A stretch of DNA of 64,000 bases, from the NCBI GenBank assembly GCA_946894095.1, contig OX335657.1, forward strand, positions 14,074,001-14,138,000, read 5' to 3'. The notes beneath the pieces were generated by a model. That model saw nothing but the letters and a program-made list of their open reading frames with translations, was not told the DNA's origin and did not search any database. Below, piece after piece: positions 33,128 to 44,819 of the stretch. The position numbers were made by a program, and so were the translations under genes. The DNA comes from Incurvaria masculella. Its lineage: Eukaryota; Arthropoda; Insecta; Lepidoptera; Incurvariidae. Position 1 is the first letter of the stretch. Each line of letters opens with the position of its first letter.

Positions 33128-35400
33128 ATATAGAAAAAATATAAATACATAGAAACAAATTGTGTATAAAGCTACAGGGACCTATTACATTCCAGAGACA
33201 TAAGAATATTTAATCTAGAAAACTAAAAGCATAAAATGTATTGGATCCAAGCGAAAAGGCCATCTTCGAATTTTATTTTGAGAGGCCGACCGTCTTGTGT
33301 CCTGCGAAGGAATCTATAAGGTGGGTTCAGAAGTGTTGCTCGGGTGTTAGGAGCAGCAGCCTGTAGTTGCGATGGGAGGTTGAGAGGACAGAATCGAGAA
33401 ACAAGGAAGACGATATATTTCGCCTTTTTTAGATTAACGCGAAATTTTACTAATCTTAACTTCTTACTACTTAACTATTAATCATATCCTTTAATTATCT
33501 TAATGACTCGTGTGTAAATCAAAGTTAGTGTTGCGGTGAGTGACATGTATATCAATGGACGTGTACATTCATAAGACGAGGCACTCGACAGTGTAGCACC
33601 AGACCCGCGGCGGCCGCCACAAATTGCGACAATTACACTAGGAACTGTGTCAAACACTGGCCATGTGTCGAGGAGGAGAGGCCCAATCGGTCACATGCTT
33701 CCATGATATATGATGATTATATAAGCACCCAATGTAAGGTGAGATCGCTTTGAATTTCAATGCTTTGACTAAGTGACCAGAATGCATGTTTTTAAGTGAA
33801 ATTGTTTAAAGTTTAAAGTAAATGTAACATTTTATTTAAAAACAAGAATTTTAATGGTCAGAATGAGCATGACATACCTGTGATTAATATAATAAGTCAT
33901 TGCATGAAAGAACGCAATAATTCATTAATTTATTTATTTTATGGACAGACCGCCTGACGTGCCTAATCGTGTTCAAGGTGCTCATGTTTTTAAGTTATAT
34001 TTAGTCCAGATATTTAGTGTAATACCACATCTTTGTAATGCTAATAACGCCTACACAATTATGATGTAATAACGTTGCGTTGTATGATTCTTATAAATAT
34101 CATTGTGTAGAAAATATGTCAGGTACTCATATTTAGTATAGTAGTCTAGATTTACAAAAGTTTATATATTGTACATAATAAGGGCCCTGGACCAATAACT
34201 TAAAAATTAAATAATTTCTTGGCGTTGTCTTTTTGTAACGAAGTGTGCTTAGACATTGACAAGTAATTGAACATATATCGCTTTAATATATCCGTGACAA
34301 AAAGCTTACCGAAAAGTTACATTTAATTTGAGTAAAATCGAACCTTCGACGAATGAATCTAAAAACACTTGTGAAAACAGTGAATTGTAATAGTGTCCTC
34401 TTGCACCGCACCTCCCCTACGTCGAGCAACGCGCGGCGTAGCCCAGAGCTATCAAACGGCTAGCCTTATGATTATAGTTAGGAGTAGCGCGCAGCCTCCG
34501 TGATTATACATTGTGCCAATGTGTGACCAATGCTCGCCAGATCCGCCGCAACACAACCCTAACTGCCTCGCATTACTCCAATCTGGGCAACGACTCACTT
34601 CACTTCTTGAAGGAGGTTGGTTATGGTGCTGTCTACAACAGTTTAAAAAAACAACAATTGATGTTATTGTTGATTTCTGGACTTCTAATTTCTGTCAGCT
34701 CCTTGCTGGCCTATTAGTGAAATTCCATAATCAGGAATCCTGAGTCTAGATTTAATTTTATATTTTTAATTTTAATTTTAAATGTTTTGACGATTGCAAG
34801 TGTTCCCTGCGTCCCAAAGGAGGATTCATAAATACAAATACAAATACAGAAAACCGCTTTATAGCGGTTTTGAAAGCGATATTTTTTAAAGAAAACCTTC
34901 AAAATCTTTTCGTCAAGAAAATCGCCTTTCTTGTTCTTTGTTGGATTCAATAAAACCACTGAGGGTCTGTACGTTTTTGTATCCAAGATACACCCCTTTT
35001 TTTATTTGTATGCAATTTTTCGAAGCATATATTACGGATATATATAACGAAAACTTACAGACATAGCGCTCAGTAGATTTATTAAATGTGCAAAATATCA
35101 GAAAACAATTCTTAATTTGACTGAGGAATCAGTCACGAGACATTCATTGTATGGAACTTGATCACCGCATTATCCTCTTAATATTTTTGTTCCAAGTACA
35201 TTCAAAATAATACAGTGAGGGTGTCGATAGTAATAATTTGACATTGAGTAAGGAAGGACAGGAGTGGCGACCGAACCTCATCCGTACAGCAGCAGCGTAA
35301 CGTAAAAAAATCTTAGAAATACACAAACGGTAGTGCCGGCCAGTCAGTACGCATACGAATTCGCCTACTCCTTATGCTATTAGAGTAATTAGATTAGCAA
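33128..35400. other. Gene-free stretch with minor GC patches
   Basis: Nothing recognised. 33595-33640 and 34405-34500 are CpG-richer. Two overlapping frames near 34511-34743 (68 and 76 codons) have no recognisable domain. AT-rich elsewhere. Confidence 0.35.
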
Positions 35401-35532
35401 GTGATTAAATCTGACGTTTACTAGTTGCACTACGTCTAGGCTAACTGGTAATTTTCAGTTGACTTGATCGCATAACACATCCTTTGACAGTTAGCATGGT
35501 ACTAGATGCAACCCAAAGTAAGATTTAATCAC
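35401..35532. mobile_element. 132-bp MITE with GTGATTAAATCT ends
   Basis: Exact 12-base terminal inverted repeat: GTGATTAAATCT at 35401-35412 and AGATTTAATCAC at 35521-35532. A diverged relative lies at 9886-10014. Superfamily unknown; no clear target duplication. Confidence 0.65.
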
Positions 35533-36053
35533 TCAGATTTAAAAAAAAAATATCATAGTTGTTCAGTTCAAAAGATGTTACGTGAACTCGATTTTCAAAA
35601 CATTCATTTATGAAACAAAGTACACTGACTACTATTATGTATAAATTATTTGACGTTTGAGGATGGTGGAAAGGTGCCTGTAATACTAGCTGCATATTTG
35701 AGCTGTACAGGAAAATTGCCTGTGTATGAGAAGCCATCCTGCTCTGCTATCCGATTATTCTATTATATGATTATCGTATTAGTATAACCCTGTATACAGA
35801 TGGGCCCAAGTCTTTCCAATGCTATTGGGATAAAATGGAAATTCTGGTTCATACTAGATTACATTTAACAGGTAGGTAAGGTAGATTACATTTTCCGGGG
35901 CGCATTCATCCACGTCACTGGTGTCGCATGTCATCTCCATACATTTCGCATTATCGGTACTCCATACCGTTACCCTAACATTACTGCCGTAAACTGTCAT
36001 ACCTAAAGGGATGGCAGATATGTACCAATTTTTTATGATATTCATATTCAATA
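35533..36053. other. AT-rich stretch, nothing recognised
   Basis: No feature recognised. Confidence 0.35.
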
Positions 36054-36361
36054 CTAAAAACAGTCCAACTGCGAGGCGAACTCGCACACCAAGGGTTCCG
36101 AACCATCGTACAATATTTAACACAAAAAATCACGTTTGTATGGGGCCCGTCTTTAGTTTTTTATTTTTTTATTTGACCTATTTGTTGTTAGAGCGGCAAA
36201 ATAAATACACACTCCGTGAAAATTTCAGCTGCCTACCTATTATACGGTTCATGAGATGCAGCCTTGTGACAAACGGACGGACGGACGGACGGATGGACGG
36301 ACGGACAGAGGAGCCTTAGTAATAGGGTTCCGTTGGCACCATTTGGGTACGGAACCCTACA
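36054..36361 (+). mobile_element. (GGAC)n element, copy E4
   Basis: AAAACAGTCCAACTGCGAGG (diverged head), CCAAGGGTTCCGAACCATCG, CCTATTTGTTGTTAGAGCGG, a GGAC run at 36276-36308 and GGGTACGGAACCCTAC. Complete but more diverged than E1. Confidence 0.8.
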
Positions 36362-36822
36362 AATATTAAGGGTATTATTAATGAGAAATTAAAGGCGCGT
36401 ACCATATGACGATAACGTGATATTTTCGTACCTTCGTAACTTTAGAGGAAGTAAAAAACCTTAGTATTCTAGTTGCCTAATCCTTAGATGAAACGGGATA
36501 TTTATACAAAATAGCATGCGTGTAGGTTCCCGGGAATAGAACCCGAGAACTTGAGCATCGGCGACCAGTGCGCTAGCTCCCGGACAGTAGACGGCAGCGT
36601 ATTGACGGGCATTTACGCATTTATCAGCTCTACGTTTATGTAAAACTTATAAACCGTCGCTTCAGGCGCGTATCAGCCTCTGTAAATCAACGTGCAGACA
36701 GCCGGGTGACCGGGGCGATTACGGCAGACCAACGTGATACGGCCAGCCTAGATCATGTACAGTCGGCGACGCGATAAGCATCGCACAGCACACCGTGATG
36801 TGCGACAGGGATGAATTTTAGT
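36362..36822. other. Gene-free; tRNA-like remnant 36536-36592
   Basis: On the minus strand GAGCTAGCGCACTGGTC resembles an A box and GGGTTCTATTCCCGGG a B box with one key mismatch. This may be a degraded tRNA-derived SINE head. Not called as a tRNA gene because arms do not pair properly. Confidence 0.35.
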
Positions 36823-37050
36823 CAAAGGTCAAGTGCGAGTCGGACTCGCACACGAAGGGTTCCGTACCATCGTAAAAGATTTAACACAAAAAAAACATTT
36901 TATTTGCATGGGCCCTTTAATTTTAATTATTTTTCAATTTTACCTATTTGTTGTTATAGCGGCAAAATTAATACACACTCTGTGAAAATTTCAGCTGTCT
37001 ATCTGTTACGGTTACTGAGATACAGCCCTGTGACAGACGGACGGACGGAC
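36823..37050 (+). mobile_element. (GGAC)n element, copy E5, 3'-truncated
   Basis: GGTCAAGTGCGAGTCGGACT, then the conserved middle, stopping inside the microsatellite after three GGAC units. Only about 460 bp separate it from E4 in the same orientation. Confidence 0.8.
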
Positions 37051-37799
37051 TACTAACATATTTAACTTGTATTTAGTATGTATTAGCTGTATCATCTGTG
37101 CACATTGACTGAAAACGACATAACATTTTTCGACATGTCTGTTTTCACAAAGGCATGTCTTTTCTGGATTTTCCATGGAGATAAATAAGCTCATGTGATT
37201 TTACTTCGGATGACTGGTTACCTCGGTTACCATGGATACACAGAAATCAGGTAATTTAGTACATGTTTTAACAATTTTAATCATTACCATATTGCTTACA
37301 ATAATGACGGCTTGAATCTGTGGCGTGTGTATATCTTGATTTAATAAGTGCATTCTCTTTTATTGCATCGATTTTCCTCAACATCTGAGCATTCAATACT
37401 AGATAAAAAATTAACTTAAATTTAAAGTTTTAAAACAGCTTCACTCAAAGAGTTTGTAACAGTTGTTTAATTTAATATTTAATAATTTGACTGATTACGC
37501 AGACCTCTGCTATCTCTGAAGGAATATATACATGGCGATACTTAGTAAGTTTATGAATAAGCATAGTCAAGAACGTTAAAAATAAATGGACGCGAGCTGT
37601 TCATAGTTCGCTGTCACTAAAATCGTCGCCGAAATAGTATTTATAGGTTTTACAAGGAAACACCGAAAGTTTGTCATAAAACATTTACAGATGGAGAGAT
37701 TCGGATTTTTCAAAAATATGTTTTTTTTACTGTGGTTTTTACAAACTTCCAATTCCAACGATTCGCTCGCGTAGTTAGTCGAAATTTTATTTTATGTTA
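37051..37799. other. AT-rich stretch, nothing recognised
   Basis: No feature recognised. Confidence 0.35.
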
Positions 37800-38095
37800 T
37801 GCGCGGCATATGGCGAACGCCAGGATCTCATAAGGTGCCCGATGACGCCCATGGGAATTCAAACTTACATGGGGGCCGCGAAAACCATGCCGGATGGCCA
37901 GAAATACCTCGTAAGGGAGTTCATACCATTTTATTTTCAAACCCTATAGATGAAGGATCTAGAAGTTCGGTGGGTTCCCATTTTTGGAATGTTGACTGTG
38001 AATATGTGCATTTTCTCCCTATTCCTTGTTGAGCGAAGGTAGAAAGGGGACGGAGGTACAGCGTTATGCAGCTTCGACGAGCATAACTATAGGCT
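37800..38095 (+). repeat. Unclassified repeat family, copy 2 (plus)
   Basis: Matches the minus strand of 2150-2445 over at least 160 bases. A 77-codon frame here contains GSRSSVGSHFWNVDCEYVHF, aligning with SIASVGS and ECVHSL of the other copy. That suggests a decayed coding region, possibly of a mobile element. Confidence 0.45.
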
Positions 38096-38363
38096 TATTG
38101 TATTGCGTATACCGCATTAGGAAAATACTCGGCGACGCGGTTGCCAGGTGAATCTCTAGTCTAGTCTATTCCTTTTTAACGTTCTTGATTACAGCGTACG
38201 TTTAATGATAAGATGCCGTGCTAAAGAGCGATGCCGCAATTCGTTCAAAGAACAAGGTCACGAATTTCGGAACGTATTCAAAAGAAGTCTTGCCTGAAAT
38301 CGTCTACCACAATATGAAACCGAGCATTGATAATTACATAGACTTCATAGGTCTCTCGATCCA
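38096..38363. other. Short gene-free spacer
   Basis: Nothing recognised. Confidence 0.3.
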
Positions 38364-38556
38364 TGTTTTTTTTTAAGGAACCTGAAATGGATGGTATAAC
38401 AACCGTCAAGATATTAGCCCAATCAATCACATTCCTGAAGGAATTAGGTGCCATGCCAGGCTGTAAGAGCGCGGCTAAACTGAACTGGATGGAAGAAACG
38501 GACAATTTTTCATTGCCGTTTCATCCAATGCAGTGGTACCGATCCAGGCGAGCTAC
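38364..38556 (-). mobile_element. SINE tail-side copy, minus
   Basis: T run 38365-38374, GAAATGGATGG, ACCGTCAAGATATTAGCCCA, GGTGCCATGCCAGG, TGAACTGGATGGAAGAAACG and CATCCAATGCAGTGGTACC. The GCTTCGACCATC segment is deleted. Confidence 0.75.
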
Positions 38557-38997
38557 AATGAGATGCGATAGCAATAAACGCTCACATCCAACGCTATTAT
38601 TTCGTTTGAAAGACTCGTGGTAGGGCTCCAGAACCCTCTAGTGAGCCTGGTCCGACAGCCACTTTTACTTTTAATGTTACGTTGGTACAGTCGGCAAGGA
38701 AACAAGCGTGCAGGGGTACTGCAAGCGCCGGTTGTTACCTCCAGCTGGTTACACGTCACTAGGGTTACGTTACGGAGTAGTAACCCAGTAGTCATGCATT
38801 GAGATAATTATTGAGTCGTATGCCGATAATTCAAAATATCCTCGCGAGTAGACGACGGATGAGGGTTATTCTGATGTGAGGCGGCATTTATTACTATAAT
38901 AATTAAAAGAATCTCATTTCAAATTGGAAATATTAAATACTCTTTATTCAAGTCCAAGCACTAGTTATGCAGTCGGCTTGACATAGTTGTTGGTGGT
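38557..38997. other. Gene-free spacer before the tandem array
   Basis: Nothing recognised; overlapping short frames only. Confidence 0.3.
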
Positions 38998-39820
38998 AAA
39001 AACGCGTAAATCCGAAATCGAGCGTTGATTCGTGAGGAATCCAACTTAGATCTGGATCTAGGTTAGGTTAGGTTTTCCCTCCGACGCGTCGGCGTCCCAC
39101 CAGCGAAGCACATCGGCCTTGAGACCGCCCGCAGCATCGGTGGTGAATTTCTTGTAAATCCAAAAACGCGTAAATCCGAAATCGAGCGTTGATTCGTGAG
39201 GAATCCAACTTAGATCTGGATCTAGGTTAGGTTAGGTTTACCCTCCGATGCGTCGGCGTCCCACCAGCGTAGCACATCGTCCTTGAGACCGCCCGCAGCA
39301 TCGGTGGTGAATTTCTTGTAAATCCAAAAACGCGTAAATCCGAAATCGAGCGTTGATTCGTGAGGAATCCAACTTAGATCTGGATCTGGGTTAGGTTAGG
39401 TTTTCGCTCCGACGCGTCGGCGTCCCACCAGCGTAGCACATCGGCCTTGAGACCGCCCGCAGCATCGGTGGTGAATTTCCTGTACATCCAAAAACGCGTA
39501 AATCTGAAATCGAGCGTTGATTCGTGAGGAATCCAACTTAGATCTGGTTCCGGGTTAGGTTAGGGTTTCGCTCCGACGCGTTGGCGTCTCACCAGCGCAA
39601 CATCGACCTTGAGACCGCCCACATCATCGGTGGTGAATTTCGTGTAAATCCAAAAACGCGTACATACGAAATTGAGCGTCGATTCGTGAGCAATCCAACT
39701 TAGATCTGGATGCGCGTTAGGTTAGGTTATCGCTCCGACGCATCGGCGTCCCACCAGCGCAGCACATCGGCCTTGAAACCGCAACATCGGTGGTGAATAT
39801 CGTGTTAATCCAAAAACGCC
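38998..39820 (+). repeat. 164-bp tandem array, five units
   Basis: The word AACGCGTAAATCCGAAATCG (or close variants) begins at 39001, 39165, 39329, 39493, 39655 and 39815. The period is thus 164, 164, 164, 162 and 160 bases. Every unit contains AGATCTGG, then a GGTTAGGTTAGG run (TTAGG telomere-type motif) and CTCCGACGCGTCGGCGTC with the palindrome CCGACGCGTCGG. GTCCCACCAGCG and CGCAGCATCGGTGGTGAATT follow. Units 1-3 are near-identical; units 4-5 are progressively diverged (CGACGCGTTGGC, CGACGCATCGGC), as expected at the edge of an array homogenised from the left. No coding frame spans it. Confidence 0.9.
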
Positions 39821-40047
39821 TCAAACGCAGCGCTTGCAGAATGAGCCCACCGCACGCAGGAGTGTCGAGTGTGATCGTGGCGCGTGTTGCGCAAGCGCTG
39901 TCAGTGCTAATAAGAAGGTGCGTGCTTTATGTCGTCCGAATCCTAGATTGTGCACAATCAACGTGCCAACCGCACACACGCTTCGGCATTCCTTGGGTAA
40001 ACCGCTCCGCGCGTGGTCCTGTCAGCTCTTACGTAGTAAGATTTTTT
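39821..40047. other. GC-rich flank of the array
   Basis: Contains CAGCGCTTGC at 39828-39837 and its reverse complement at 39891-39900. Two overlapping 80-odd codon frames lack a recognisable domain. Confidence 0.4.
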
Positions 40048-40274
40048 TAAATCCTTTAATTTGTATTATATTTTAATGTTACCTATTTGTTGTGACTGCG
40101 GCAAAATATATACGCTGTGAAAATTTCAGCTGCCTACCTATTGCGGTTCGTGAGATACAGCCCTGTGACAGACTGACGGACGGACGGATGGACAGACGGA
40201 CGGACGGATGGACGGACGGACAACGGAGGCTTTTTAATAGTGTTTCGCTGGCACCCTTTGGGTACGGAACCCTA
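40048..40274 (+). mobile_element. (GGAC)n element, copy E6, 5'-truncated
   Basis: Starts in the middle block (TTACCTATTTGTTGTGACTG), then GAGATACAGCCCTGTGACAG, a long GGAC/GGAT array (40173-40221) and GGGTACGGAACCCTAATAAA. Confidence 0.8.
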
Positions 40275-41290
40275 ATAAATGAACGATCAAAAACGAAGTT
40301 ACAATGAAATTTGCGTGATACAGATTATGCCATATTTCGGCCAACAATAAGAAGAACGAACTTGTCCGTTATGACAGCTAGAGATGGGCATTTAAAAAGC
40401 TACCATTGCCAACAGAAGACATTGGAAGATCGAATGTATCACAGGTCGAGTAAAGAGTCTACATTTGTTACGAAACTATCAACGAGTTCTACAATGCCAG
40501 GTTGGGCGTCCTGCACGCGAGTACATGCTTCGTAAGAAGGCGAATTCGCATGAGTTAATATTCAATTGCACTTAAATGGCGTTTCTATTGTCTAAAATAT
40601 GTACAATGTTCGTTTTCGAGGGCAACCGATTCAGGAATAGTAAATATTGAAAACATAAATATGGAAGAAATATGTATGGTCTAAGTAGAGTGTATTTTTA
40701 AGGGATTTTTTAATTTAAATGAACACAGAAAGCTGAAACTATATAGAACCTACTATGTTATATGCACATGCATAAATAGGAGTAATTCGTATTATTTATC
40801 AATTTTAAAACCCAAGGAATGTAAATGAAGTTCGAGGTTTTTTAGGAAAACAAAAGTGCGATTCCACTAAATATTTCATAAAATGTACTTTGTATTTAAA
40901 ATATAAGTAATTTTTTTTGACGCATAACATTTTCGCATTATGTAATTATTAATTTATCATAGTGTTATAAATTGTCAAATTAAAAATGATTTTATACAGC
41001 GGGTATTTTTAGAATAGGGGAAGAAAACACATAAACGACACATTGTTAGTGATACTTCAAGGAAAAAATACCTGCTTTTGATTTCAATCAGTTACATATT
41101 TATTCTTGTTTCAAAAACTTAGGGCTGTTCAAATGTTGGCAGGAGACCGCGTTGTTGAAGGCTCAATAATTCGTGATAGGTGTTTTTTTTTTCTTTATTA
41201 TTTTTAGGACTTTTTAAGCTAAGCCTATGCCAGTCCCATGTTGCCTTTAAAACATAATACAAGGAAACAAATAAAAAGAGCCACTAACCC
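40275..41290. other. AT-rich stretch, nothing recognised
   Basis: No feature recognised. Confidence 0.35.
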
Positions 41291-41566
41291 CTAAGAATCC
41301 CTTAGAAATAAAGACTCTTTTACAAAACCTAACATAATAATAAAATCCTCACTATTAGGTTGACATAACACACTATGCATTTTAAAGAAAAGGTTGATCC
41401 TGTCAGTTTTAAATAATACTTGTAATTTTCTTCGAAGGTGCCCGTTCCGTTCACATTCTACTAAAATATGATATAGGTCTTCTTCTTTTGTGCAATGTTG
41501 ACAATTTGGACTTTGCTTCTTTTTCATAAGAAATAAAAATTTGTTTAGTGGGATATGTCCGGAGCG
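41291..41566 (-). pseudogene. LINE C-terminal zinc-knuckle fragment, minus
   Basis: The minus strand reads RSGHIPLNKFLFLMKKKQSP, then NCQHCTKEEDLYHILVECER, then a hydrophilic end LGFVKESLFLRDS and a stop. R-GH-L-F...C-x2-C-x4-ED-x2-H-x4-C is the conserved C-terminal cysteine/histidine motif found after the RNase H or reverse transcriptase region of many LINEs. The frame is open from 41566 to the stop, with earlier sequence shifted. The start codon usually drawn at 41527 is internal. 5'-truncated dead copy. Confidence 0.7.
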
Positions 41567-43408
41567 AATCTATAAGGTGTTACGCGAAAGATATTGCACC
41601 TGTCTTAGCCCCGATTGCACGAAGAAACGGCTGAGTAAATCAATGTTCAAACACGCCACTTTTAGTGAACTGCATAGAGTTGCTTCCATACTGTCCACAC
41701 AAAGTGACGTGTTTAATCATACTTTGATGTTGATTTTGATTTTTTGTCCTTTCGTGCACTCGGCCCTTAGTCTATATCTGGCTTCGTTATACAAGTTACT
41801 GCTGAAAGTTAAAATGTATGTACGTGGATAGATGTTATATCGATCCATTTATCCTATGTTTGCGTCGGGCGCACTATCGACAAAATTTTAATGTTCTGGA
41901 CCGATAGCAGTACTTGCAGGAACTAACCTAAGAGTGGTGTTACATCATGCAGTCAGTTCGCATCCAGTTATATAACGTATAGGCAAGTTTTTCATATGAG
42001 CAATCATAAATCCGTATGCTCACATGGAAGGTAAATCGCTTTTGAATCACCCATTTTAATAACTCTATGCGGAGCGACTTCTAAAAATAGACGGTTAACA
42101 GTTAAAAACAATAATAATAGACATAAAATAGCGCTGCAGAAATAACAGATAAGTGAGTGGAGCATATCTCGCCGATTTCACAGATAACGAGACGATGCAT
42201 AGCCATTGTAGGGATGGAAGTTCCAACGACATTTGGATAATATCGATACGGTATTGCCATTTCCGAAATACCCGTTTTCCTAAATTAGTTACGATCATGA
42301 CTTTAAGAGAAACACAATAAAACACATGTTGTTCTAAATAAAAATCTAATGGAACTACTGGTAACGTACTTTGTTCATTGGTCTGTCGGATGCATTTATT
42401 CCAATAAGTAATTAGTCTACCATTTCCGAAAGTTTCTGCCCCTATCCTAAAACATCCTGTATTAGTAATATTAGTATTTTCAACATTAAAAAAACATAAC
42501 TACAGTACACACAGTTCATAAGTATTTTTCACATATTTTTGTGTTGCTCTGATGTCGCACAGGTCTTTATCAGTGTTATCAGGTCTGTATACTGCTTTAT
42601 TTTGCTATACAATCATTTTTGAGATTTTTAAGAATATATTTCGCGGAAAATCTAATTTTGTGAAAAAAAAAATAGAACGTATTATACATACGGTTGCTGT
42701 ATCGATGTGTGCAGATGTATCGACGTCCCGGCCCACCCCTAGTGTTGCGCAACGGTTGCAGCGCAAGTGAGGCAGTGTTGTGCCGTTCATTAGTCACAAC
42801 ATATCATTTCCACGTCGTTGTACCGCGGGCGTATTGCCAACCGGTGTGGTGCGGCAGCACCGGCGGCGCATCGGAGTGGACGCTTGTCCGCCTGCGCACC
42901 TGAGTTCAGATCCTGCATGACCGATTGGAGCGGCTCGTAAATGGGAAATATTTGGAATTGTTGCGTTGAATCGAAATTAGTGCAGGAGTACAGCGAGTAT
43001 GGTAGAATGGGAGTAGCAACATTATTGAGCATCCGGAATTTGTAAGCAAACTACAATTAGACGTTTTCCACTAAGTAACGCGAGCATTACGCCGGGCACA
43101 GCCATGGCCTCTTTTAACCATATTTTAAGGAAAGAGCAGACCCGAACCTTAAAGCGAGGCAAGCAAGGACCTTAAAGCGATGCACTACTCCAGTGGCAAC
43201 ATGAAAAAGTTGTGAAAGCTTTGTACGATTTAGTTTTAATACTATTATTTCTGTCATGAACTACTACAGTGACCCCCAAACAAAGAGTCAAAATACAAAA
43301 CACATTATTATTTTTAGAGCTAAAAAAACTATATAATATTAACCCTTTGAATGCTCAAAAGAAAATTAGGATTACAATGGTACGAGAGCAACCTTTGTAA
43401 TAATATAC
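41567..43408. other. Gene-free; CpG-rich patch 42705-42905
   Basis: AT-rich apart from the CpG-rich patch (GTACCGCGGGCGTATTGCC, GCAGCACCGGCGGCGCATCG). That patch has open frames of 60-80 codons on both strands without recognisable domains. Candidate regulatory island only. Confidence 0.35.
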
Positions 43409-43560
43409 GAATTCATAGTGGGCGGACTAACTTTAATTCCGCGGATTATGCCCGGACTAAACAGTTTTTTGTATGGTTAATCCTGTGCTAATCCTTCAAT
43501 ATCACTTTTGTAAGGTTAGTCTTGTGTTAGTCCGCGTACTAAAATTTGACAGTTCACTTT
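43409..43560 (+). repeat. GCGGACTAAC repeat, copy 2
   Basis: GAATTCATAGTGGGCGGACT onward matches the minus strand of 24731-24801. GCGGACTAAC at 43422-43431 and GTTAGTCCGC at 43526-43535 form 10-base inverted ends, suggesting a small MITE. Confidence 0.5.
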
Positions 43561-43624
43561 TTTATTTATTTATTTGTCATAATCAGACACGGGGTCCAGA
43601 CACAGGGTTGTGGCAATGAATAAA

Positions 43625-43778
43625 CGATGTTCGAAGTTGTCATGCGTCCGTATTTGCCATTCAGTTCAATGAAACCATGGTGGAAGGTCCTGGCATAGCA
43701 TGTAGTACCCATGGGGTGTTTTGGTCTAAATTATATCAGTAGATCTGGTATTAGCCATCCATGTCCAGTGACATAAAA
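43625..43778 (+). mobile_element. SINE tail-side copy, plus
   Basis: CGATGTTCGAAGTTGTCATG, CATTCAGTTCAATGAAACC, GGAAGGTCCTGGCATAGCAT, TATTAGCCATCCATGTCCAG TGACATAAAAT. Head half absent. Confidence 0.7.
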
Positions 43779-43812
43779 TATACATGGGTAGAAAATAATT
43801 TTGACCATTTTT

Positions 43813-44101
43813 AGGGTTCCGTACCAAAGGGTGCCAACGGAACCCTATTACTGAGCCTGCTCAGTCCGTCCGTCCATCCGTCCGTCCGTCCGTCCGTCAG
43901 TCCGTCCGTCTGTCTGTCTCAGGGCAGTATCTGTATCGTAATAGGTGGGCAGCTACATTTTTCCCAGTGTGTGTATTTATTTTTCCGCCAAAAAACAAAT
44001 AGGTCAAAATAAGTTAATAGAAAAAATGTTTTTTTTTTAGTGTTAAGTCTTGTACGGAACCCTTCGTGTGTTAGTCCGATTCGCATTTGGCCAGTTTTTT
44101 G
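43813..44101 (-). mobile_element. (GGAC)n element, copy E7, full length, minus
   Basis: TAGGGTTCCGTACCAAAGGG and TGCCAACGGAACCCTATTAC, then a (GTCC)n array at about 43864-43918. The middle block follows in reverse (CAAAAAACAAATAGGTCAAA) and then GTACGGAACCCTTCGTGTG to GCATTTGGCCAGTTTTTTG. Confidence 0.85.
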
Positions 44102-44583
44102 ATTGATTTCAACACATTGATATAAAATATAGATGTACTTTTCTTAAACTTTACATTATTGCATAAATATTTACATATTTAGTTAAAAAAAGGGTTACAA
44201 GAAGGACTCATCTTTCTTGATCGCATAAAAATGTGTTTGCGTGTGACCGCAAAGTAGAGAACAATGTGGATGCACGAATAACAATAAAGATATTGTTCAC
44301 GATTGTCCATGAATATGAATGGGTAACAATTATTACGTTCTATGAACAATGTCAGGGTGAAGAGTTTTTTATGATAATACTCTTTCAATCGATGTCACCA
44401 GAAGGCATTATCATTTAGCGCGTCTCGCCGTATCATCGGAGCGAAAACAAGTTAAAATGTTTCTTGTAAAGCGTAGATTTTTTGTAAAAAGGTGCCAGCC
44501 GATGCCCACGGGCTTTAGATCTTTCGTGGAGGCCGCGAATTCTATACCGGCCTACTGGGTGCTTCTTCATGCCATTTACAATC
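44102..44583. other. Gene-free spacer
   Basis: Nothing recognised; the overlapping 127-codon minus frame (44816-44433) runs through the inverted repeats that follow and looks accidental. Confidence 0.3.
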
Positions 44584-44665
44584 TTATATTTCCTCCAAAG
44601 TACAACCTCAGGCTGTACTTTGGAGGAAATATAACGCCTAGACGTTATGTTTCCTCCAAAGTGCA
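44584..44665. repeat. Alternating three-arm inverted repeat
   Basis: Arm 1, a 21-base arm (44584-44604) containing TTTCCTCCAAAGTACA, is followed after nine bases by its perfect reverse complement (44614-44634). The same 5'-TTTCCTCCAAAGT motif then recurs after CGTTATG at 44643-44665, giving a second hairpin with arm 2 extended to AACG/CGTT and two mismatches. Arm 2 can therefore pair with either neighbour, producing two mutually exclusive hairpins. Confidence 0.8.
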
Positions 44666-44819
44666 TTCCATCCACACCCGCATCGATAATAGTTCTACAG
44701 GATCTTGATCGGTGGTTCCTAATGGAGAAGATTCGATAGTGATTGGGTGGCTTTATGCAGATCTGAAGAGAATTCTCCGTCGTAAAGACGATAAAACACT
44801 GAAATAGATCCTGCATATT

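Noticed and set aside
38998..39820. CRISPR-like array
   Set aside because: Units are contiguous 164-bp tandem repeats without unique spacers, in a eukaryotic setting.
44433..44816. 127-codon minus-strand frame
   Set aside because: Crosses the inverted-repeat arms, giving repeated peptide motifs from the palindrome; no domain recognised.
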